This document shows positions 45,951 to 55,439 of a stretch of DNA of 64,000 nucleotides, piece after piece; position 1 is the stretch's first letter; the number at the start of each line of letters is the position of its first letter. This stretch comes from Kaistella pullorum (lineage in GTDB: Bacteria > Bacteroidota > Bacteroidia > Flavobacteriales > Weeksellaceae). The notes beneath the pieces were generated by a model, which worked only from the letters and a program-made list of their open reading frames with translations, had not been told where the DNA came from and searched no databases. Both the position numbers and the translations under genes were made by a program. The DNA lies in assembly GCF_014837035.1 (NCBI RefSeq), contig NZ_JACSPS010000004.1, positions 1 through 64,000 of the forward strand, read 5' to 3'.

Positions 45951-46337
45951 TTAAAGCTTTTCCAAACTGTCTGAAAGGGAGTTGATGAAATTTTGCAGCG
46001 GTTTCTCCACCATCATCTTAATGAACGGATTGAATTTTCCGTCGAACAGCAACTGAACTTCCGTTTGGTTCTCAGCTATCGGATTCATCGTTCCTTTCAG
46101 CTCAAAATCAAGATTGGATGCCGCTGATTTCAGCACCACTTCACGGTCAGAGACCTCTGAAATTTTCAGTGCAATTTCAGGCATACCTTTCAGGCTGAAT
46201 TTAAAACCATCTTCGCGCGCTTCAAAACTTTGCAGAGAATCCGGCATCAGATCACGGTAATCAGCCGGGTTTTTAAGCATCTGTACCAATTGTTCTGAGG
46301 ATTTATTTACGATTATTTTACGTCCTTCTAACTTCAT
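45951..46337 (-). CDS. SRPBCC-family protein
   Basis: A 128-residue START-like (SRPBCC) fold protein, probably binding a small hydrophobic ligand. The N-terminal strand and helix (MKLEGRKIIVNKSSEQLVQML) and the C-terminal long helix (FIKMMVEKPLQNFINSLSDSLEKL) match the fold. It is divergent from the NUDIX gene with a 36-bp gap. In several Flavobacteria orotate phosphoribosyltransferase lies between these two; it is absent here. Confidence 0.8.
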   Translation of the reverse strand: MKLEGRKIIVNKSSEQLVQMLKNPADYRDLMPDSLQSFEAREDGFKFSLKGMPEIALKISEVSDREVVLKSAASNLDFELKGTMNPIAENQTEVQLLFDGKFNPFIKMMVEKPLQNFINSLSDSLEKL

Positions 46338-46373
46338 TTTTTATATTTTTGCAAGATTAAAATACCGTTGCAA

Positions 46374-46979
46374 ATGTATAAAGTTTTTGTGAACGAAAAA
46401 AAACTTACACTAAGTAAGTACCCGGAGGACATCGAAAAGAAACTGAGGTTCGAAGGATTTGCAACACTCGAGATTGCGGTTGACCTGCTTCAGAACACCT
46501 CTTGCCCAGAGCTTAATGTTTATGGCGAAAACATCGAGGAAATTTGGGAAGACTTCACGCATATGTTCAAAGTGATCGAAGCGGCCGGCGGCGTGGTGAT
46601 CAACCAGAAAAACGAGGTGCTGTTTATACGCCGACTGGGCAGATGGGATTTGCCTAAAGGTAAGATTGAGATAGGAGAATCGCTGGAACAGGCTGCTGTA
46701 AGGGAAATAGAGGAAGAAACAGGGCTGAAAGAAATAATTCTGGAAGAATTTCTGAACAATACATTTCACATCTACACCGAACGCAACGGCGAGAAAATCT
46801 TAAAAACAACTTATTGGTTCCGAATGCGTTACGTGGGTAACGAAAAACCCGTTCCCCAGCTTGAAGAAGGCATCTCGGAAGTTTGCTGGAAAGACAGCGA
46901 CGCCATTTCACGCGACGTTTTACCACAAACCTTTAAAAATATCAAATTGATTCTAAATGATTTCTGGGCTCAGCATTAA
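46374..46979 (+). CDS. NUDIX hydrolase
   Basis: A 201-residue hydrolase of nucleoside-diphosphate-linked compounds. The NUDIX box is complete in GKIEIGESLEQAAVREIEEE followed by TGL, giving the GX5EX7REUXEEXGU pattern. About 65 residues precede it, an extension found in related Bacteroidota proteins. The start is the ATG at 46374; an in-frame TTG lies 6 bp upstream. Convergent with murF, 6 bp apart. Substrate unknown. Confidence 0.88.
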   Translation: MYKVFVNEKKLTLSKYPEDIEKKLRFEGFATLEIAVDLLQNTSCPELNVYGENIEEIWEDFTHMFKVIEAAGGVVINQKNEVLFIRRLGRWDLPKGKIEIGESLEQAAVREIEEETGLKEIILEEFLNNTFHIYTERNGEKILKTTYWFRMRYVGNEKPVPQLEEGISEVCWKDSDAISRDVLPQTFKNIKLILNDFWAQH

Positions 46980-46985
46980 GTATAT

Positions 46986-48257
46986 TTAGATATAATCCAG
47001 AACTGCCTCCAGCGCAATTCCGCGCGAGGCTTTCAGAAGTATATTTTTCGATGTTAGCGGATTCTGGCGCAGCATTTCAATGAATTCCGCAGCATTTGAA
47101 TACGCCTGTGAAATATTGTTTATTTTCTTAAAGTTTTCTCCTACGGTAATTATTTCCTCGAAACCCAAAGATTCCGCCTCACGCAGGATGGACGCGTGTT
47201 CGGTATCCGATTCCGCTCCAAGTTCGAGCATATCGCCCATGATGACGGTCTTTGAGCCTTCAAAATTGCTGAAATTCTTCAGAGCTTCTGTCATAGAACT
47301 CGGATTCGCATTATAGGTATCTAACACAAGCGTCTTGCCCGCTTTCTGCATGATTTGCGAGCGCATGTTCTGCGGTTGATAATTTTCGATCGCAGTCTTG
47401 ATTTGAGTAAAATTCAATCCGAAATTGAAACCTAAACTCGCGGCGGCGCACAGGTTAGTGAAGTTATAAGCTCCGGTCAAACGTGAAAGTGCATTTTCGG
47501 CTTTGTAATTCAGACCAACGAAATTCTGCTCATTGATTTCATTAAAAAAATAATCTGAACTTTCTCTTCCAAACGTGATAAGGTGCGGATAACCGGCTGT
47601 TTTTTCAAGTTGAATCTGGTCGTTCTCATTTAGGAGTATTTTGCCGTCGTTCTGTTGAAGGTATTCATACAGCTCCGATTTTCCTTTGATCACACCTTCT
47701 ACCCCACCGAAACCTTCGAGATGTGCTTTCCCGAAATTGGTGATATAGCCAATTGTAGGTTTCGCAATGCCACACAGAAACTCGATTTCTTTCTGATGGT
47801 TTGCACCCATCTCTACTACAGCCATTTCATGCGTTTTATTGATAGAAAGCAGCGTGAGCGGTACACCGATATGATTATTCAGATTACCCTGAGTAAACTG
47901 TACATTATACTTTTGCGAAAGAACAGCGTGAATTATTTCCTTCGTAGTGGTCTTCCCGTTGCTGCCAGTGAGCGCGATGACCGGTATATCCAGCTGCTGA
48001 CGGTGGTATGACGCTAATTCCTGCAAAAATTCAAGCGTCGATGGAACGTAAAAAATTTGTCTGGAAGCGTTAGCGAATGCTTCGTTTTCCACAATGACTG
48101 CCACTGCACCGCGATTTACCGCATCCTCGGCCAGCGTCGCTGCATCAAAACTTTCACCCGAAAAAGCGAAAAAAACGTCTCCTGTTTTTACTTTCCGGCT
48201 GTCAATGGTCACGCCGTTTGCCTTCAAAAAAACGGGATAAAAAATAGCTGCATTCAT
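46986..48257 (-). CDS. murF: UDP-N-acetylmuramoyl-tripeptide--D-alanyl-D-alanine ligase
   Basis: A 423-residue Mur ligase that adds D-Ala-D-Ala to UDP-MurNAc-tripeptide, the last cytoplasmic step of the precursor. The P-loop is GSNGKTTTKE with K102, and NLNNHIGVPLTLL and LDTYNANPSSM match the family. The N-terminal UDP-binding domain is shortened compared with Escherichia MurF, as usual in this group. It lies downstream of gldJ, separated by a terminator, a neighbour pair common in Flavobacteria. Confidence 0.95.
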   Translation of the reverse strand: MNAAIFYPVFLKANGVTIDSRKVKTGDVFFAFSGESFDAATLAEDAVNRGAVAVIVENEAFANASRQIFYVPSTLEFLQELASYHRQQLDIPVIALTGSNGKTTTKEIIHAVLSQKYNVQFTQGNLNNHIGVPLTLLSINKTHEMAVVEMGANHQKEIEFLCGIAKPTIGYITNFGKAHLEGFGGVEGVIKGKSELYEYLQQNDGKILLNENDQIQLEKTAGYPHLITFGRESSDYFFNEINEQNFVGLNYKAENALSRLTGAYNFTNLCAAASLGFNFGLNFTQIKTAIENYQPQNMRSQIMQKAGKTLVLDTYNANPSSMTEALKNFSNFEGSKTVIMGDMLELGAESDTEHASILREAESLGFEEIITVGENFKKINNISQAYSNAAEFIEMLRQNPLTSKNILLKASRGIALEAVLDYI

Positions 48258-48261
48258 AACC

Positions 48262-48301
48262 GCAAAAATAAAAATCCTTCTGCGGTAAGCAAAAGGATTT
48301 T
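48262..48301 (-). terminator. Terminator between gldJ and murF
   Basis: Minus-strand AAAATCCTT and AAGGATTTT pair around a 13-nt loop and are followed by T-rich sequence. It ends the gldJ transcript just before the murF start codon. Confidence 0.75.
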
Positions 48302-48320
48302 AAATATGTTTTTAATTAAA

Positions 48321-49925
48321 TTAACGTTTTGTTCGTCCCTTACCGGCAGATTTAGCATCCTGCGCAACACGGAAACCAACCCAGCCATACGCTTTGGCTT
48401 CGTCTCTGTAGCGACGCTGACCCGGATCGAGCCAATAAGCACCGTCAAGCCAAGAACCACCTTTGATGACGCGGACTTCATTCGAAATCCTTGTCGTACG
48501 TGCAATTGGATCTTTCTGCATCACAACACGCCCGCGACCATCTACGATGAATCTTTTACGTTCAGAGTTGTACATGTTGTATCCCGCAGTAGTACTGTCT
48601 TCCGCACGTCCATAACCTGCGTCCAGAGAAGACTGGAAGTCACCGTCACGATAGTTTCGGTAATCTGCCACGGTTTCACGCTCATACTGACCAGGCAATC
48701 CACGGTAAACCAATCGGCCGTCCGCTAAGGTGTCATATTTTGCCGCTTCTACTTTTTTAAATGTACCGTCAGCATTTCTTGCAACTTCCTGCGCTACATT
48801 TCCACGGTAATAGTTGAAATCGCTTGCTTCATCATCAATGATCGGGCGGTACACATCCGCAGTCCATTCAGCAACGTTGCCGAACATCCCATAGATTCCA
48901 AGATTGTTGGAAGGGTATTGTTTTACGTCCGCCGTTGTAGGTGAACCGTCATTTTTCCAACCTGCAACACCGGAGTAATCTCCCCGCCCCTGCTTGAAGT
49001 TTTCAAGATACATACCGCGGTCACGGCCTTTTTTACCTTTAAGCTCCTCGATTTGTGGCTCTTTATTTTTATAAAGGTTGTACTCGCGTTCTTTTTGCAT
49101 GCCCAGTGCTGCAAACTCCCACTCAACCTCAGTTGGAAGACGGAATTTTTCAACTACGCCTGCAGCAGCATTTCTGTTTGCCGCTAAGATTCGCTGATTG
49201 CTCGTCTTGATGCCCGAACGTTGCTGAAGACGCTGTGTATTGATGTACGCTTCAAGTTCCGGATCATTCGCTTTGAATTTATCAAGGTTAAATGAGTTCG
49301 CACCTTGGTTATTAGCATCATTCGTGTAAAAATCTTTCGAGATTACACCCTGCTCCATCAGCGCCTTCTCATTCGCACGGTCTGTCAACCAGTCGCAGTA
49401 GCGAGACGCCTGTAACCACGAAACCCCTACAACAGGATAATAATCGTATTCAGGACGGCGGAAATAGGTTTCAGCAAAATCATTTCGCGAAAGCTCATTA
49501 TTCCAAACAAGTGTATCTGGCAAAGCACCTTTGTAGATTTCTTTAAAGCTAGGGTCAGACGGTGGAAAAACAAATTTTAACCAGGTAACGTATTCGCGGT
49601 ATTCATAGTTGGTGATTTCAGTTTCACCGATGAAAAAGGCACTTACCTGCATACGGCGCGGCGTGTTGTTCCAGTCATGCATCACGTCATCTTTCACAAG
49701 ACCCATGGTGAAGGTACCGCCTTCTACGTAAACCATTCCTGGCCAACCTTTCTGTTTTTGCTGTTTTCCGGTAAAGAACCAGCCTTTTTGGTCGTTGGGT
49801 TTCCAGCCGGTTTTACTGGTGAAACGCTTTGTTCCGCCACCTTTCTTACTGTTGCCACCGCCGCAACTCATAAGGATAAGTGTAGAACAAAACATTAATA
49901 TCGTGAACAACTTCAGTTTATTCAT
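48321..49925 (-). CDS. gldJ: Gliding motility lipoprotein GldJ
   Basis: A 534-residue lipoprotein of the gliding and type IX secretion apparatus. The lipobox LMSC puts the lipidated Cys at residue 21. A short glycine/lysine linker leads to a formylglycine-generating-enzyme-like (FGE-sulfatase) domain over most of the protein (YVEGGTFTMG, GETEITNYEYREYV, WEFAALG, NVAEWTADVYRP, GGSWLDGAYWLDPGQRRY). GldJ is a known partner of GldK/N in motility and secretion. It is divergent from porU, a conserved Flavobacteria arrangement. Confidence 0.95.
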   Translation of the reverse strand: MNKLKLFTILMFCSTLILMSCGGGNSKKGGGTKRFTSKTGWKPNDQKGWFFTGKQQKQKGWPGMVYVEGGTFTMGLVKDDVMHDWNNTPRRMQVSAFFIGETEITNYEYREYVTWLKFVFPPSDPSFKEIYKGALPDTLVWNNELSRNDFAETYFRRPEYDYYPVVGVSWLQASRYCDWLTDRANEKALMEQGVISKDFYTNDANNQGANSFNLDKFKANDPELEAYINTQRLQQRSGIKTSNQRILAANRNAAAGVVEKFRLPTEVEWEFAALGMQKEREYNLYKNKEPQIEELKGKKGRDRGMYLENFKQGRGDYSGVAGWKNDGSPTTADVKQYPSNNLGIYGMFGNVAEWTADVYRPIIDDEASDFNYYRGNVAQEVARNADGTFKKVEAAKYDTLADGRLVYRGLPGQYERETVADYRNYRDGDFQSSLDAGYGRAEDSTTAGYNMYNSERKRFIVDGRGRVVMQKDPIARTTRISNEVRVIKGGSWLDGAYWLDPGQRRYRDEAKAYGWVGFRVAQDAKSAGKGRTKR

Positions 49926-50089
49926 AGTTTACATAGATAATTTTCAGGGTACAAAGAAAATAGAAATTATTTAATTAATCAAATTAAATGATATTGATTT
50001 CCTGCAAAACGCCTACATTTTAATTTTATTGCGTCATATTATATTATATTATTTTTCGTTTAATTTGTAACCGCGAAACTTAAAACCAA

Positions 50090-53000
50090 ATGATACGCAT
50101 ATTTACTATCTTCTCTCTTTTTTTTATGATAGGTTCTGCATCTGCGCAGTCTTATAAAATTGAATGGTCAGGCACTGAAGTTATCGATTATGGCACGAGC
50201 CAGGTTACGATTCCCGCAATCAAAAATGAAGGTTTGGCTTATGAAGAAGGAAGCCTGTTTATTAGAGTGAATGAAAAGTCAGCGAACACCGGTCGAACGG
50301 TTTCAAATCTGATCTGGGAAAAAGTTTCCGCTAAAGACCTTTACGATCTCAATCCGAATAACATTCCGGGCACTGAAAAAGCAGAAACAGGAACGTTCGC
50401 AAACCCATACACTGGTGAACAACATGGCCTGATACGGGTCTCATTGCTAAAAAATGAGTCAGGAAACCTTTTCCGGCTGGTTTCATTTGATGTAAATTCT
50501 GTTGCCAAAAATCCACAGGGACGGGCACCGGGGAATAACCTGGTAGGCAGCACGGAGAACCCGCTGAAATCAGGAAATTTCTATAAAATCAAAGTCGATA
50601 AATCCGGAATTTTCAAGATCACATCACAGTTTTTGCGGGATAACGGTATTAATCCTTCTACTATCAATCCTAAAAATTTCCGAATCTACGGTAATGGCGG
50701 TGTAATGCTTCCTGAGCATAATCTGGATACCCGCTACGCAGCCCTGCAGGAAAATGCCATTCAAGTCGTAGGAGAAGATGACGGCGCATGGAACGATCAG
50801 GATTTTGCTCTTTTTTATGCCCAGGGACCGATTGGTTATAATATTTATCAGAGCCCCGGAAACGGAACGGGCAACCGGCGAACAGAAACCCGGCTAGATA
50901 CAGCTGCGCATGTGCAGAATATCTACGAAGATTTCGCCTATTATTTTATCAATTTCGATATCGGTCCGGGAAAACGGGTACAGGCTGATGATCAATCGGT
51001 AACTACAGATGTCATCACGCGCTATGATGAGTATCAGTACATTGATGAAGAAAAATTTAACCTGATGAAGGTAGGCCGTAACTGGACTGGCGATGCCTTC
51101 AATGACCTAAAGACAATTACTTTCAACACAAAATCAGCCATTTTACCTACAGACGACATCAGATTCCGGACGCGCGTTGTAGGTTATCAGTCTGCGGGTA
51201 ATAAAATTGAAATAAGTCTGAACAACAAGCCTGGCAGCACCACTACCATTCAAACCGATGCGAAAGATTATGTCGAGATCCTTTACCCGCTTCAGGGCGG
51301 CAGTGCGGGCACAATGACCAACCTGGAGGGAACGCAGCTCACATTTACGTACAACCCTACGGTGTCTAGCAACCCCAACGGAAAATTCTACTTCGATTAT
51401 GCTGAGGTGCAGTATAAAGAGGATTTAAAATACCGCAATTCGCAGTTCAATTTCCGAAGCTACGCCATCGCGGAGAACACTGGTACACGATACACATTCG
51501 GCATTGCGGATGCTTCAGCTATCGAACAGGTTTGGCAGGTTTCGGATATTACCAACGCAAAACGGAAAGTCAATAAATCTGGCAGCAGTACGCTGTTTAC
51601 CTTTGGTTACCTGGCGAACAGCGACACGTTCGTGAATGAGTTTGTAGCTTTCAAGGCAGAAGATGCCTTTGCCCCGGCATTTGTTGGAAGAATTGAAAAT
51701 CAGGATTTGGCGGCACTGCAAAATATTGATTACCTGATGATCACCGTGCCGGAGATGATGGGGCAGGCCCAGCGGCTGGCCAACTACTATCAGGACAAAT
51801 ACAACGTGGCGGTGGTAGATGTAAACAAAATCTACAACGAATTCAGCAGTGGCGGAAAAGATATCACCGCAATTCGCGATTTTGCGACTCAATTAAAATC
51901 AAAAGGTAACCTAATATATATGTTCATACTCGGTGATACTTCCTATGATTTCAAAGGCAAAAATAATCCCGGGTCTGATATTATTCCGTCCTATCAAAGT
52001 GAGAGAAGTAATAACTACGAACAGTCTTACGTAACGGATGACTATTTCGCGATGACCAAACCGCAGGCTGCCGGCACAGTGTCTCTTGCGAATATTTTAC
52101 CCGATTTTCCGGTCGGCAGATTACCGGCCGCCAATGTTGCTGAAGCTAAACTCCTCATTGACAAAGCACTTGCGTACAATAACGCACTACCAGGACAATC
52201 TACACCGTTTGGCGAGTGGCGCATGAAACTCGATTTTGTAGTGGATGATGATGCAGATAATGTAGTTCCGTTCCACAACACGATGAATGACGCAATCCTC
52301 AAAGCAAGCATGGAGACCGGATCTATCACCGTAAATACGCCAAGCGGGCCGCCAGTGGTTACCAATTATGTAAATAAAATTCCCGAATACAACATCCGCA
52401 AACTTTATCTGGATGCATTCCAGGCGCAAACATCAGCAGGTGGCCAGCGTTATCCGCAAGTCAATCAGGCCATCTCGAATGATATGGGCAACAGTCTTTA
52501 TATGTTCTACTTCGGACATGGCGGCATCAACGGTTGGGCACAGGAACGTGTACTTTCAATTGATGAAATTCAACAGTTCAACAACTGGAACAATGTATAT
52601 TCAAGGTTTCCTTTGGTATCTACTATAACATGTGAATTCACACTTTGGGACGAACCTTCCACCTTTTCTGCCGGTGAGCAGGTCATGAAATCGAAGCAAG
52701 GTGGTGCAGCGATCATGATTACTTCCAGCCGAGCAATTGGCGTTGGCTATGGTGAAAGTTTCACTACCATTTTCACGAAGCACATGTTCGAGCTTGTTAA
52801 CGACGATTTTATTAATCTGGGTGATGCATTTTTAAAGGCTAAATTTGAAAAAGGCCCAAATGAAGATCATCTGCGCGTAAATCTTCTTGGCGACCCGGCT
52901 ACCAAACTCAGCAGACCTAAAAGGCTGCTTGTAATCGATGAAGTAGAATCACCGGTCCCCGGACAGTTGCGTGCATTGGATTTTGTGAAAGTTAAAGGTC

Positions 53001-54055
53001 ACATAAGTAAGGCCGGAGGCGGTATTGATACAAGTTTTAATGGTCGCGTTGCAATCAATATATTTGATAAAAGAATCAACAAAAAGACCTTGAACAACGA
53101 TAACATGCCGAAGATGAATCCTCTGTTAAACTATACGGAAGAAAGCGGACCGATCGTGAAGTCATCCGGTTTGGCTGTAAACGGTGAGTTTACGGTTGAA
53201 TTTTATGTTCCAAAAGATATTAATTATGAAAACGGTGACGGCAGAATACTGGTTTATGCAGACAATAAGAAATTAGATGTCTTTAATAATCAGGTTCAAA
53301 AAGTAGGCGGAATCAATCCGGATGGCATCAATGACACTGAAGCGCCGAAGATTCAGCTTTTCATGAACAACACCAATTTTGCTGATGGTGGTATTACAGA
53401 CCAGAATCCGATGTTGCTTGCATGCGTCACAGACGATAAAGGCGTCAATTCTACTGGTTCCGGTATCGGGCATGACATTACTGTGATTTTGGACGGAAAG
53501 ATTATAGATACAGTCGTACTGAATGATTTTTACTTCTCAGGTGACGGAAACGGCTGTACAAACCCAACATTAAAAGATTACCAAAAGGGCAATGTAAGCT
53601 ATCCGTTCCGTAATCTTGCGCCGGGTCCGCATCAGTTACAGTTCAAAGTTTGGGATATCAACAATAATTCTACTACAGGGACGTTAAATTTTGTAGTAAA
53701 AGACGAGGTGAATCAGAATTTGATAATAAACAAGCCTCTGAACTGGCCAAATCCTTTTACGAGCAAGACTTATGTTCAGTTTGAACACAACTGTGATGAT
53801 ATGTTGGATGTGAATGTACAGATCTATACGATCACCGGTAAACTGGTGAAAACCATCAGCAGCACAGTGACGGCAGAACCGTTTTTCCAGGGTTACCGCA
53901 CGCCGCGCACCGCGATCGAGTGGGACGGACTGGATGATTTCGGCGATGCAGTAGGTAAAGGGACATACATTTTTAAGATATTTGCACGCAGCCAAAATCA
54001 GGATAAATGCAAAGGAAGCGCAACTGCAGTCGAAAAAATGGTATTATTGAAATAG
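50090..54055 (+). CDS. porU: Type IX secretion sortase PorU
   Basis: A 1321-residue C25-like cysteine peptidase of the outer membrane that removes the sorting domain from secreted cargo and links it to the surface. A signal peptide covers the first 20 residues. The catalytic pair is H810 in YFGHGGINGW and C848 in TITCEF. The C-terminal part has Ig-like domains and ends with a FlgD/sorting-like segment (NWPNPFTSKTY, GKGTYIFKIFARSQ). porV follows 25 bp later, so the two are one operon. The subtilase at 24 kb is a likely substrate. Confidence 0.96.
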   Translation: MIRIFTIFSLFFMIGSASAQSYKIEWSGTEVIDYGTSQVTIPAIKNEGLAYEEGSLFIRVNEKSANTGRTVSNLIWEKVSAKDLYDLNPNNIPGTEKAETGTFANPYTGEQHGLIRVSLLKNESGNLFRLVSFDVNSVAKNPQGRAPGNNLVGSTENPLKSGNFYKIKVDKSGIFKITSQFLRDNGINPSTINPKNFRIYGNGGVMLPEHNLDTRYAALQENAIQVVGEDDGAWNDQDFALFYAQGPIGYNIYQSPGNGTGNRRTETRLDTAAHVQNIYEDFAYYFINFDIGPGKRVQADDQSVTTDVITRYDEYQYIDEEKFNLMKVGRNWTGDAFNDLKTITFNTKSAILPTDDIRFRTRVVGYQSAGNKIEISLNNKPGSTTTIQTDAKDYVEILYPLQGGSAGTMTNLEGTQLTFTYNPTVSSNPNGKFYFDYAEVQYKEDLKYRNSQFNFRSYAIAENTGTRYTFGIADASAIEQVWQVSDITNAKRKVNKSGSSTLFTFGYLANSDTFVNEFVAFKAEDAFAPAFVGRIENQDLAALQNIDYLMITVPEMMGQAQRLANYYQDKYNVAVVDVNKIYNEFSSGGKDITAIRDFATQLKSKGNLIYMFILGDTSYDFKGKNNPGSDIIPSYQSERSNNYEQSYVTDDYFAMTKPQAAGTVSLANILPDFPVGRLPAANVAEAKLLIDKALAYNNALPGQSTPFGEWRMKLDFVVDDDADNVVPFHNTMNDAILKASMETGSITVNTPSGPPVVTNYVNKIPEYNIRKLYLDAFQAQTSAGGQRYPQVNQAISNDMGNSLYMFYFGHGGINGWAQERVLSIDEIQQFNNWNNVYSRFPLVSTITCEFTLWDEPSTFSAGEQVMKSKQGGAAIMITSSRAIGVGYGESFTTIFTKHMFELVNDDFINLGDAFLKAKFEKGPNEDHLRVNLLGDPATKLSRPKRLLVIDEVESPVPGQLRALDFVKVKGHISKAGGGIDTSFNGRVAINIFDKRINKKTLNNDNMPKMNPLLNYTEESGPIVKSSGLAVNGEFTVEFYVPKDINYENGDGRILVYADNKKLDVFNNQVQKVGGINPDGINDTEAPKIQLFMNNTNFADGGITDQNPMLLACVTDDKGVNSTGSGIGHDITVILDGKIIDTVVLNDFYFSGDGNGCTNPTLKDYQKGNVSYPFRNLAPGPHQLQFKVWDINNNSTTGTLNFVVKDEVNQNLIINKPLNWPNPFTSKTYVQFEHNCDDMLDVNVQIYTITGKLVKTISSTVTAEPFFQGYRTPRTAIEWDGLDDFGDAVGKGTYIFKIFARSQNQDKCKGSATAVEKMVLLK

Positions 54056-54080
54056 AATATTAAACGATAAAAAAAACTTT

Positions 54081-55199
54081 ATGACATTAGGTAAAAAACT
54101 ATTTTTAGGTTTGGGTCTGGGCATGAGCATGATGGCTTATTCACAAAGCAATATTGTTCTTACGGGTGCACCATTTCTCAGAATTTCACCGGATGCACGC
54201 TCTGGCGGTATGGGTGACCAGGGGGTAGCTACAACCACTGACGCTTTTTCCCAGTTTTGGAACGCGGCAAAATACCCATTCAGCAAAACTACTGCGGCAG
54301 TAGGTGTCAACTACACACCCTACATGGGAAAACTGACCAATGATGTCTTCCTTCTTTACGGTGCTTACCATCAGTTTTTAGGTGAAGAAGAAAGATCTAC
54401 CATCTCTGCGAGTCTTTATTACTTCAATATGGGCGAAGTTGCACTTACCGAACTTCGTGGCAATGTTCCGGAATCTGCAGGTATTTCAAAGCCCAATGAG
54501 TTTTCAATTGACGTGGCGTATGGTCTGAAGCTTTCAGATTATTACTCGATGGCAGTTACCGGCCGTTTCATCCGTTCAGATTTGGGCGGCGGACTTGGTT
54601 CCGACAACACACTGAAGCCGGCGAACAGTTTCGCGGTAGATGTTTCCGGATATTTCCAGTCTGAAAAACATACCAGCATCAACGATTTTGAAGGTCGTGC
54701 GCGTGCAGGTTTCTCAATCCAGAACCTTGGTCCCCGACTCGACTATACGGGCGACGATGCATCGAGATCTTATCTTCCTACCATGGCGAGACTGGGTGCA
54801 GGTTATGACCTTTTCGTAGATGACCTGAACCGTGTAGGATTAAGTTTCGAGGCCTCCAAACTTCTTGTTCCGGGACCTGAAAATGGCGTGGTACCAAATG
54901 TAGGCGTGATTGAAGGTATCGGAAAATCATTCAACAACGAGAAAAGCACCATGTTCAGTGGTGCGGTAGAATATGAATACGACAATGCTTTTGCCGTGCG
55001 TGGCGGTTACTTCCACGAAAGCGAAGAGCAGGGAGCACGTCAGTTTGCAACCGTGGGTGTAGGTTTGAAGTATCAGTCATTCGGACTTGATATGTCTTAC
55101 CTCATCAATACTTCTAAAGTAAATTCAGCATTGGATAATACCCTGCGTTTCGGTCTGACCTGGAACATCGGCGAAGAATCTTCAAACAGCGATTATTAA
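54081..55199 (+). CDS. porV: Type IX secretion outer membrane protein PorV (LptO)
   Basis: A 372-residue outer membrane barrel that shuttles or presents secreted cargo to PorU. Signal peptide ends near residue 21 (MAYSQSN). The conserved N-terminal segment FLRISPDARSGGMGDQGVAT and FSQFWNAAKYPF are the PorV/PorP-type signature, and the barrel ends in TLRFGLTWNI. Operon partner of porU, 25 bp apart, closed by the terminator at 55225. Confidence 0.95.
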   Translation: MTLGKKLFLGLGLGMSMMAYSQSNIVLTGAPFLRISPDARSGGMGDQGVATTTDAFSQFWNAAKYPFSKTTAAVGVNYTPYMGKLTNDVFLLYGAYHQFLGEEERSTISASLYYFNMGEVALTELRGNVPESAGISKPNEFSIDVAYGLKLSDYYSMAVTGRFIRSDLGGGLGSDNTLKPANSFAVDVSGYFQSEKHTSINDFEGRARAGFSIQNLGPRLDYTGDDASRSYLPTMARLGAGYDLFVDDLNRVGLSFEASKLLVPGPENGVVPNVGVIEGIGKSFNNEKSTMFSGAVEYEYDNAFAVRGGYFHESEEQGARQFATVGVGLKYQSFGLDMSYLINTSKVNSALDNTLRFGLTWNIGEESSNSDY

Positions 55200-55224
55200 G
55201 TTAATCAGTGTTTTATTTAAATAC

Positions 55225-55254
55225 AGCGGCTCCGTAAATGGGGCCGCTTTTTTA
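55225..55254 (+). terminator. Terminator after porV
   Basis: AGCGGCTCC and GGGGCCGCT pair with a 6-nt loop and run into T residues. Confidence 0.85.
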
Positions 55255-55439
55255 TTAAATATATCTTCAAAGCTGAAAATAGATTTCGAAACACAGATAC
55301 AATTACGAACAGCACATCATAAATCCTCAAACATTAGCACAAAAATTGCAGCGCCACGTTTTTTTGTAACCAGCTTTATTCCCAATCCAAGCACCTTCTA
55401 ATGGGGCTTTATATGGTAAAATACCCTTAAATTAGCACA

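Noticed and set aside
53684-54055. PorU C-terminal segment as a cleaved type IX cargo signal
   Set aside because: PorU is the sortase itself; the FlgD-like end is a known feature and does not make it cargo.
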